From contig JAAVAY010000092.1 in the NCBI GenBank assembly GCA_014803815.1, positions 4,675 to 9,920 on the forward strand: 5,246 nt of DNA. The letters are read 5' to 3'. Below the pieces are notes generated by a model that made no database searches, was not told where the DNA came from, and saw only the letters and a program-made list of their open reading frames with translations. Made by a program: the position numbers and the translations under genes. Origin of the DNA: Allobaculum sp. (GTDB taxonomy: Bacteria; Bacillota_I; Bacilli_A; Erysipelotrichales; Erysipelotrichaceae). Within the stretch, counting starts at the first letter, position 1; the number at the start of each line of letters is the position of its first letter. Of this stretch, positions 1 through 5,103 are shown in pieces.

Positions 1-572
1 GTATGGCTAGCTACCCAAGTGTTGATTTTCTCAACGGAACTTTCATTTAAGGGATCCATAAACAATTGTCCCGAATAGTCTTCAATGGCGACGGATTCGA
101 AATTTTGTTGTAGGGATCCAACTTCTTCTGGATTGAACCAAATGCAGTTAGCGAGTTGGAGTTGCGCTTTTGGATTGGCCGCAAATTGAGCCAGCAATGT
201 TGCACAAAGCGCATTGCATTCCTCTAAAGACATGCCAAGGACAGACTCCATTTGTTTTAAGGTTTCATCCTGAGCTCCATTGGCCGTTAAACCAAGTGCA
301 AAGAAAAGAGAGAGCGGAGAGATCAGAGTATTTTCTTTGTCTTCCAATGTGTTTTGAAAGAGAGTCCAAGAGAAGTCATCATACCCTTTTTGTTGGGTAA
401 GCGCGATGAGAGAAAGTGCGGCGAGATCTTCCTCCTGGCTTACTACACTAGAACTTACTGTACTTGTTGAATCACTCGACACATTAGCTGAGGTGTTTTC
501 TTGGGTAGAAGAAGAACACCCACATAACGCTGCACAACACAGCGCACTGAGAAAAGAGCGAAATGGTTTCAT
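1..572 (-). CDS. Serpin-family protease inhibitor, lipoprotein (partial, C-terminus beyond left edge)
   Basis: Serpins inhibit proteases by a suicide conformational trap; this one would sit on the outer face of the membrane. Reading down from the ATG at 572, 190 complete codons stay open to the edge. Residues 1-18 form a short basic, hydrophobic signal peptide ending in a lipobox-like LCGC, so Cys19 is the likely lipidated residue. Residues 20-48 are a Ser/Thr-rich tether. The serpin fold follows: residues 81-108 (NTLISPLSLFFALGLTANGA, then QDETLKQM) match the conserved helix-B/shutter region, with Asn81, Ser85, Pro86 and Ser88 at typical positions, and residues 141-190 (LANCIWF ... INTWVASH) match the strand and helix that follow. 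The reactive-centre loop, which sets protease specificity and tells inhibitory from non-inhibitory members, lies outside the window. No in-frame upstream ATG was seen, and the ATG at 572 lacks its own good Shine-Dalgarno. Family call is confident; target is unknown. Confidence 0.88.
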   Translation of the reverse strand, partial: MKPFRSFLSALCCAALCGCSSSTQENTSANVSSDSTSTVSSSVVSQEEDLAALSLIALTQQKGYDDFSWTLFQNTLEDKENTLISPLSLFFALGLTANGAQDETLKQMESVLGMSLEECNALCATLLAQFAANPKAQLQLANCIWFNPEEVGSLQQNFESVAIEDYSGQLFMDPLNESSVEKINTWVASH

Positions 573-589
573 ACAACCGTATAAGGCAT
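569..589 (-). other. Candidate six-codon leader ORF overlapping the serpin start
   Basis: On the minus strand an ATG at 589 opens a tiny ORF (MPYTVV, then stop). Its TGA overlaps the serpin ATG in an ATGA arrangement at 572-569. An AAGAAAGGAA tract lies about nine bases before this ATG, a good ribosome binding distance, whereas the serpin ATG itself has only TTATACGGTTGT before it. This suggests that ribosomes load at the mini-ORF and reinitiate on the serpin gene. It could also be chance; no product function is implied. Confidence 0.4.
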
Positions 590-757
590 ACTTGCCTGTT
601 CCTTTCTTGAAATGGATTGGCCTTCCCTTTCTTTTCAAATCTGCAATAAGCTAAAAGGAAAGACTTTGAGCTCCACACAAAGAGATGAGTTTAGGTTCTT
701 GATGAATCTTTGATTATTTTTTGGTAATCTTACCTCAACTCAATCATCATAGATTTT

Positions 758-785
758 ATTGTAAAGAGAAACAAATAGAAGACAA
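758..785 (-). promoter_or_regulatory. Candidate sigma-A promoter for the serpin gene
   Basis: Read on the minus strand, TTGTCT (785-780) is followed after 16 bases by TACAAT (763-758). These are 4/6 and 5/6 matches to the -35 and -10 consensus. Transcription would start near 751, giving a leader of about 160 bases before the mini-ORF. The region is AT-rich, so chance matches are likely. No comparably good promoter was found for the divergent gene at 854. Confidence 0.3.
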
Positions 786-853
786 AGCTCTAATCCTATC
801 GTTTAAGATGGATCAGCCGATGACCTTTTTATGATAAATTTTTAGGAACCTAT

Positions 854-2308
854 ATGACAAATTCGAATATCACGCCTGAATCTTTAGAAACCGATTCCGC
901 GCTTTCTTCCACCAAAGAAGTCACTTCTATAGAAAGTGCATCGAGTTTAAAAACGCAGACTGAACCAGCCAATATCGTTGACACATCTAATATGAATCAA
1001 GAGTCCTCTATCCAGGATTTAGAAACGACAAAAAAAGAGGAAACAACTTTACCTCCAGTTACCAAAGCGCATATTCAAGTCCGTTTCCAAGAAAGCCAAC
1101 GTCAAGAAAATCAAGGCTTTCAATTTTTGTCCGATCAAGAGTCTCAAAAAGCCACTCAATTTGTAAACAATCCAACAATGGTTACCACTTTTTCCCATGG
1201 GGACGCTACTTCCCAAAATGTGTTTTCAGAAAATGTCGCGCTAAATTCTCAAGAACAAAGAGAAGATAGTCCTCTTTTGCCACACAATGCGTATCGCGCT
1301 ACTTCTTCGTATGAAGCCAATTCCCAACCTTCATCCTCCTATACAGGGTTGAAGATCTTTGGTCTTTTTGGAATTGTAGCTGCTATTGGGCTAGTGGTGT
1401 ACTTTGCGTTGACGTTTTCCAATCAAGTCACACAAAATCAAACCCAAGCATCTATTCAAGCCATTTTAAGCGCAGCCCAAAGGCTAGCCGATCAAAACAA
1501 TCCTCAAGGGGCTTTAACGACAGTCGAGGAAGGTTTAGAAAAACATCCAAACAATCAAAATCTCTTAAAACAAAAGAGCTACTATGAAAATGAAGTAGAG
1601 ATTTCAAAAATCCTAAGTAAAGCGAAATCAGAAGAACAAAATGATCCTTCCCAAGCACTAGCTACCCTTGCTACGGGATTGACGCTCTTTCCAGAAAGTA
1701 CATCTTTGCAACAAGCGCAAAGCACTTTAAGGAAAACTTTGAAATCAGATGCTTTAGAAGCCGCTACCCATTATGAAGAAGCTCAAAACTTTGATCGGGC
1801 CATTGCAGTATTAGATCAGGCGATAAACATGATTGGAGAAGATGCTGATTTAACGAGCCGTAAACAATTAGATACTCAAAAGGCTCAAGCCAAGGTGAAA
1901 TCGCAACAGACGCAACAGGCAAACAATCAAATTAAAGTCGCACAAAACCAAACTATCTCCTCAACGTCTACCGCTTCAACGGCGCCTACTACTCCTGAAG
2001 CTCCTACCAAACCAGCGCCCTCTTTTGTATTGCCTAATAGTTCGACTCAACTGTATTCCTATGAGCAAGTAGCTCAAACGGTTCACTCCCAAACCGATTT
2101 AGAACTTGCGATCAATGAAATTTATGCACGCAATGGACGAAGTTTTGATACGCCAAAATATAAAAGCTATTTTGAGGCTCAAAGTTGGTATACTCCTACT
2201 TATTCTTCGTCTGCTTTTGATGCCCAACGCGATACTTTATTATCTCCAATTGAACTTCAAAACATTGAAACACTCGTCGCTTATGGTCAACAACAAGGAT
2301 GGCGCTAA
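854..2308 (+). CDS. Membrane-anchored TPR-like protein with C-terminal YARHG domain
   Basis: A 484-residue protein of unknown function. The start is supported by AGGA at 844-847, six bases before the ATG. Residues 1-165 are hydrophilic, rich in Ser, Thr, Gln and Glu, without cysteines or any fold I recognise. Residues 166-187 (LKIFGLFGIVAAIGLVVYFA) form one transmembrane helix; a Lys before it and none after suggest N-in, C-out. Residues 204-346 are helical and hold three related units of about 47 residues, resembling degenerate TPRs. Residues 347-399 are a Gln, Ser, Thr, Pro and Ala-rich linker. Residues 401-477 match the YARHG domain, with YARNG at 424-428 instead of the eponymous YARHG and the usual pattern of aromatic residues (YKSYF, WYTPTY). 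YARHG domains are known as probable extracellular modules in bacterial surface proteins, with no firmly established activity. The layout suggests a scaffold or sensor exposing YARHG in or beyond the wall. It is transcribed away from the serpin gene and ends about 110 bases before a terminator. Confidence 0.87.
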   Translation: MTNSNITPESLETDSALSSTKEVTSIESASSLKTQTEPANIVDTSNMNQESSIQDLETTKKEETTLPPVTKAHIQVRFQESQRQENQGFQFLSDQESQKATQFVNNPTMVTTFSHGDATSQNVFSENVALNSQEQREDSPLLPHNAYRATSSYEANSQPSSSYTGLKIFGLFGIVAAIGLVVYFALTFSNQVTQNQTQASIQAILSAAQRLADQNNPQGALTTVEEGLEKHPNNQNLLKQKSYYENEVEISKILSKAKSEEQNDPSQALATLATGLTLFPESTSLQQAQSTLRKTLKSDALEAATHYEEAQNFDRAIAVLDQAINMIGEDADLTSRKQLDTQKAQAKVKSQQTQQANNQIKVAQNQTISSTSTASTAPTTPEAPTKPAPSFVLPNSSTQLYSYEQVAQTVHSQTDLELAINEIYARNGRSFDTPKYKSYFEAQSWYTPTYSSSAFDAQRDTLLSPIELQNIETLVAYGQQQGWR

Positions 2309-2417
2309 AGAGAAAAAGAAGGATGTTAAAAAAAAACTTCTCCTTTATAGCGGAATCTTAAATTTTTAGCATTCCATTAAATTAAGATTAAAATGAATCT
2401 GAGCAGAGAAAGATCTT

Positions 2418-2449
2418 AAGTCCAAAACGAAATCGTTTTGGGCTTTTTT
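2418..2449 (+). terminator. Intrinsic terminator downstream of the YARHG gene
   Basis: Arms 2418-2429 (AAGTCCAAAACG) and 2434-2445 (CGTTTTGGGCTT) pair over 12 positions with one G-T wobble, closing on an AAAT loop. A run of six T follows at 2444-2449. This is a textbook plus-strand Rho-independent terminator. It lies 110 bases after the stop codon at 2308, farther than usual, so it may also end a short separate transcript. Confidence 0.85.
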
Positions 2450-2474
2450 GATGAAGAGAGTTTCAACAAGATAA

Positions 2475-2516
2475 TTCTTTTGAGTTCGATCTCAAAATTT
2501 AGATTTCTTTTGAGAT
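2475..2516. repeat. Direct and inverted repeat cluster between the two terminators
   Basis: TTCTTTTGAG occurs exactly at 2475-2484 and again at 2505-2514, 30 bases apart. Between them lies the inverted copy CTCAAAA (2491-2497). It can pair with the left copy (7 bp, six-base loop) or, extended to ATCTCAAAA (2489-2497), with TTTTGAGAT at 2508-2516 (9 bp, ten-base loop). Neither hairpin has a T-run suited to termination on either strand. Role unknown. Confidence 0.6.
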
Positions 2517-2548
2517 TCCCGCTTTTATAAAAACTGCCTAGAAAAAGT

Positions 2549-2580
2549 AAAAAAGCACGTCCTCTTTGCTCAGGGCGTAC
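2549..2580 (-). terminator. Intrinsic terminator downstream of the GNAT acetyltransferase
   Basis: In the minus-strand transcript, the arm at 2580-2572 (GTACGCCCT) pairs with 2563-2555 (AGGACGTGC), giving a nine-position stem with one C-A mismatch and one wobble and an eight-base loop. Six U follow (2554-2549). It lies about 25 bases beyond the stop codon at 2605, as expected for the end of this gene. Confidence 0.75.
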
Positions 2581-2604
2581 TAAAAATGGTTTGCAACTCG
2601 AAAT

Positions 2605-3114
2605 TTATCGACGGATGACATAACGGTAATGTAACATGTCTACATCTCGATAATGCTTTAGAGCACTATCCATTTTAGTCATTCCAATTCTTAGTGCTAC
2701 ATTTTGAGAAGCGATGTTGGTATCTCTAATAATAGAACACACTTCTAAAGCGTTTAAGGTTTCAAAGGCATAGTTTTTACACGCTTGGGCGGCCTCTGTA
2801 GCATATCCCTGATGCCAATAGGATCGCTCAAAAAGATAGCCAATTTCAAGAACCTCGGTGTCTTTCCAAGGTTGCATTGTGAGTCCGCATTGCCCAATCA
2901 TTTCATCACTTTCCTTTAAAACAACAGCCCATAAACCAAAATTCCATTTTTTGTAGCGAGCAATTTGCCTATCAAGCCATTCTTGAACCTCCGCATTGGT
3001 AAAGGCTCCCTCATAGGCATACATGGTCTTTTCATCTTGTAAGATTTTACATAAAGTTTTGAAATCTTCTTGATTCATCTCACATAAATATAAACGTTGT
3101 GTTTCCAGTATCAT
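2605..3114 (-). CDS. GNAT-family N-acetyltransferase, RimJ/RimL type
   Basis: A 169-residue cytoplasmic acetyl-CoA-dependent N-acetyltransferase; length and order fit the Acetyltransf_3 (RimJ/RimL-like) group. The start MILETQRLYL is typical of this group, so the ATG at 3114 is probably right, although only a modest AGAGAG ribosome binding site precedes it. Residues 58-80 form the central strands (NFGLWAVV ... MIGQCGLT). Residues 89-111 (LEIGYLF, WHQGYATEAA) match motif A, where the backbone of HQGYAT would hold the acetyl-CoA pyrophosphate. Residues 130-145 (RDTNIASQNVALRIGM) match the conserved C-terminal N-x-x-S-x-x-V/A-x-x-x-x-GM segment. Relatives acetylate ribosomal protein N-termini, small molecules or antibiotics; nothing here picks a substrate. 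It lies downstream of the permease on the same strand but behind a strong terminator, so it is probably transcribed separately. I found no convincing promoter in 3115-3224. Confidence 0.88.
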   Translation of the reverse strand: MILETQRLYLCEMNQEDFKTLCKILQDEKTMYAYEGAFTNAEVQEWLDRQIARYKKWNFGLWAVVLKESDEMIGQCGLTMQPWKDTEVLEIGYLFERSYWHQGYATEAAQACKNYAFETLNALEVCSIIRDTNIASQNVALRIGMTKMDSALKHYRDVDMLHYRYVIRR

Positions 3115-3181
3115 ATTGGTTTCTCTCTTTGATTACCTATTTTCGCATTGAACTAAATCGATTTTTTTTGATTAAGCTAAG

Positions 3182-3213
3182 GACCAAATAGCTTTTATCA
3201 AAGCTTTTTGGTC
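3182..3213. repeat. Long imperfect inverted repeat upstream of the GNAT gene
   Basis: Arms 3182-3195 (GACCAAATAGCTTT) and 3200-3213 (AAAGCTTTTTGGTC) pair at 13 of 14 positions around a TATC loop. A competing shorter hairpin pairs AAGCTA (3174-3179) with TAGCTT (3189-3194). No proper U-run follows on either strand, so it is not an obvious terminator. It lies in the probable leader or promoter region of the acetyltransferase and could be an operator, a leader structure or a decayed terminator. Confidence 0.6.
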
Positions 3214-3227
3214 TTTCATAAAGGAAT

Positions 3228-3273
3228 AAAAAGCGGCGATTCTATGCCATGATGGAAGAATAAATCGCCGCTT
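3228..3273 (-). terminator. Intrinsic terminator downstream of lctP
   Basis: Read on the minus strand, AAGCGGCGATT (3273-3263) pairs perfectly with AATCGCCGCTT (3241-3231), an 11-bp GC-rich stem around a 21-base loop that may pair further inside. Five U follow (3232-3228), then AUU. It lies about 65 bases past the lctP stop codon and should separate the permease from the acetyltransferase. There is no T-run on the plus side, so it acts in one direction. Confidence 0.85.
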
Positions 3274-3338
3274 ATAGTTTATATTGTGTCTTCTTTTAAT
3301 TGAATAGTATAGAGGATAAGTTTATTCCGACACTCTTG

Positions 3339-4886
3339 TTAATGAATGAGAATGGTTCCAACCCAAGCCACAATCGAAGTGAGAACAAGGAAGATCGCTC
3401 CATAAGGAAGAACCATTTTTAAGAGTTTAGAGTCTTCTTTTAAACCGCCTACAGCTGAGAGGGCGATCGCAATGGATTGAGGAGACAACATTTTTCCCAC
3501 GCCAATGCCAATAGCATTCAAACCAACCACCCAATAGGGATCCATATTCAAGGCAGCTGCCGCATCAGCTTGCACTTGACCAAACAAGACACCAGAGGAA
3601 GTGCCACTGCCAGTTACAAACGTTCCAAGGCAACCAAGCCAAGGCGCGATGATAGGATAGAGACTACCCATGGCAGCGATCGCAAATTTGGCAATGTCAC
3701 TAATCATGCCAGAATAAATCATGATTTTCGCCGCCGCTAAAACCGAAATCATAACCATGATGGAGCCAGACATCTGCTTTAAGGTGGCAATAAATACCGA
3801 TTTGAAGGTATCAAAGCTGGCTTTTTGAACGAAGGCCCCTAAGATCGCAGACAAGAAGATCCAAACGCCAGGTGTGTTGATCCAAGTGAAGGTTGTTGCG
3901 CTTTGATCATTCACGAAGTAAACCTTTGAGGAAAATTGAGCTAAGAAATCGTTAATGGGAGGAACCATTTTAGAAGTACCAAGCAAGAAAACAAAGATAA
4001 ACAGGAAAGGAGCCGCCGCAACGAGTGCTTCTTTTACGCTAATGGACTTGGCTACCTTCTCATCTTTTTCTTCAATACTTGTATTGATTTGATATTCTGG
4101 ATCTGGCTTGACAAAGCGAGCCATTAAAATGGTGCACGCTAAGGAGCAAACGGAAGCAATAACCATAACGAGTTCCGCTCCTAAAGTATAGGACACTAAA
4201 AGCATGGGTAAAATAAACGAAAGGCCGGAAACCAAGCAGATTCCAACCATGCCTTTTAAAGCCTTAGGCCCTTTTCCTGTTAAAGCCACTAAGACAAAGG
4301 GCACAATGAGAAAGAAGATGGCGGCTTGAATAGATTGCATGGTGGAAAGAGAAATAGTGTTTGGATATCCAAGCAAATTGGCTACGGTTACTGTAGGAAT
4401 TCCAATCGAACCCCAAGGGGTAGGAAAACCATTGGAAATCAAACAGACCAAGCAGGAAAACAACGGATCAAAGCCCATAGCTAGAAGCATTCCAGCAGGA
4501 ATCGCAATCGCGGTTCCAAAGCCGGCCATACCTTCCATAAAGCCACCAAAACACCAAGCGACCAAGAGTACTAACACCCGCTTATCCGAAGAAACGCTTG
4601 TCAGTAAAGACTTGATCACATCCATGCCGCCTGTGGCACACACTAAGTTGTACGTAAATACGGCGGCGACGATAACTAAAACGATGGGCCATAAAGCCAT
4701 CGCGGCGCCCTCTACGGCTGCCATGCCCACAATTGTGGCCGGCGTTTTCCAATAGAGCAAAGCCTCAATCGCTGCTACAATCGCTGCGGCAATGGCTGCT
4801 TTCCAAGCAGGAAGCTTGAAACCCATCATCGCAATGATTAAGCAGATGATTGGACAGAGCGCGAGAATGAAACTAAGAAAATTCAT
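3339..4886 (-). CDS. lctP: L-lactate/glycolate permease (LctP/LldP family)
   Basis: An integral membrane transporter that moves lactate or related 2-hydroxy acids, in this family by proton symport. The protein has 515 residues from the preferred start, near the family's usual length (about 510-560), and is hydrophobic throughout with a dozen or more membrane segments. Family motifs are clear: GGFMEGMAGFGTAIAIPAG at about 114-132, NGFPTPWGSIGIPT at about 152-165, TGSGTSSGVLFGQVQ at about 425-439 and GKMLSPQSIAIA at about 464-475. One long charged loop lies at about 260-286. The start at 4886 is chosen because GGAGAG ends four bases before it; the ATG at 4898, which would add MESV, overlaps that ribosome binding site and has none of its own. 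No lactate dehydrogenase or lut-type gene is visible beside it. Its terminator and promoter suggest a single-gene transcript. Exact substrate and direction of flux cannot be read from sequence. Confidence 0.93.
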   Translation of the reverse strand: MNFLSFILALCPIICLIIAMMGFKLPAWKAAIAAAIVAAIEALLYWKTPATIVGMAAVEGAAMALWPIVLVIVAAVFTYNLVCATGGMDVIKSLLTSVSSDKRVLVLLVAWCFGGFMEGMAGFGTAIAIPAGMLLAMGFDPLFSCLVCLISNGFPTPWGSIGIPTVTVANLLGYPNTISLSTMQSIQAAIFFLIVPFVLVALTGKGPKALKGMVGICLVSGLSFILPMLLVSYTLGAELVMVIASVCSLACTILMARFVKPDPEYQINTSIEEKDEKVAKSISVKEALVAAAPFLFIFVFLLGTSKMVPPINDFLAQFSSKVYFVNDQSATTFTWINTPGVWIFLSAILGAFVQKASFDTFKSVFIATLKQMSGSIMVMISVLAAAKIMIYSGMISDIAKFAIAAMGSLYPIIAPWLGCLGTFVTGSGTSSGVLFGQVQADAAAALNMDPYWVVGLNAIGIGVGKMLSPQSIAIALSAVGGLKEDSKLLKMVLPYGAIFLVLTSIVAWVGTILIH

Positions 4887-4896
4887 AACACTCTCC
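4887..4896 (-). promoter_or_regulatory. Ribosome binding site that decides the lctP start
   Basis: On the minus strand the bases GGAGAG (4896-4891) followed by TGTT precede the ATG at 4886. The GGAG core is six bases from that ATG, an ideal distance. The longer-ORF ATG at 4898 is preceded only by an A-rich tract and runs into this site, so it is unlikely to be used. Confidence 0.75.
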
Positions 4897-4914
4897 ATTT
4901 CTTTTTTTAATCAA

Positions 4915-4942
4915 ATTATATGCTGTGCCACCCAAAATTTTG
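4915..4942 (-). promoter_or_regulatory. Probable lctP promoter with perfect -10 and an upstream palindrome
   Basis: On the minus strand a perfect TATAAT (4920-4915) would start transcription near 4908, leaving a leader of about 22 bases that contains the ribosome binding site. No -35 match exists at 16-18 bases; GCAAAA lies where it should be. A 10-bp perfect palindrome, CAAAATTTTG (4933-4942), overlaps that position. Lack of a -35 beside a palindrome suggests dependence on a regulator, but none is identified. Confidence 0.5.
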
Positions 4943-4971
4943 CGGTATTGCATAAAAATGAGTCATCTCTG

Positions 4972-5004
4972 TGGGAGAGTTTAGAAAAAATGCTCTCTTC
5001 CCTA
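4972..5004. repeat. Imperfect inverted repeat upstream of the lctP promoter
   Basis: GGGAGAG (4973-4979) can pair with CTCTC-TT-CCC (4993-5002), a seven-pair stem with a two-base bulge around an A-rich 13-base centre. It lies upstream of the predicted lctP start of transcription, so if it works it does so as DNA. Nothing else is recognisable between 4943 and 5103. Confidence 0.35.
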
Positions 5005-5103
5005 CAAGGTTTTCACAGGGAATCTTTCTATTTTGAAAGAATGGAGAAAAAAGGGAGAAATGATCTGAAAATTTAGCCCGTTGAAGAAGAAAAAGAGCTA
5101 TTT

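Noticed and set aside
170..654. Two plus-strand ORFs and one minus-strand ORF of 64-82 codons in the first 680 bases
   Set aside because: They overlap the serpin in other frames; their translations look unlike real proteins and they lack ribosome binding sites. The serpin frame has recognisable conserved motifs.
1452..2369. ORFs of 68 codons (minus) and 87 codons (plus) over the YARHG gene
   Set aside because: Out-of-frame shadows of the 484-residue gene, with no start signals or recognisable motifs.
2320..2419. Tiny ORFs at 2323-2361 and 2393-2419 (12 and 8 codons) after the YARHG gene
   Set aside because: No usable ribosome binding site, and no downstream plus-strand gene for a leader peptide to control.
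2605..3114. Reading the GNAT protein as an antibiotic acetyltransferase
   Set aside because: The sequence shows only the general RimJ/RimL fold; no residues or neighbours indicate drug modification.
4915..4930. Sigma-54-like TGGCAC upstream of lctP on the minus strand
   Set aside because: The -24-like element is present, but the -12 GC is missing at the required spacing; ATAAT stands there instead.
4958..4966. Palindrome ATGAGTCAT upstream of lctP
   Set aside because: Too short to distinguish from chance and not placed next to a second copy; its likeness to a eukaryotic activator site has no meaning here.
3477..5076. Plus-strand ORFs of 87, 138 and 94 codons antisense to lctP
   Set aside because: They mirror the codon pattern of the permease on the other strand. 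The last runs into the lctP promoter region and has no ribosome binding site or recognisable domain.
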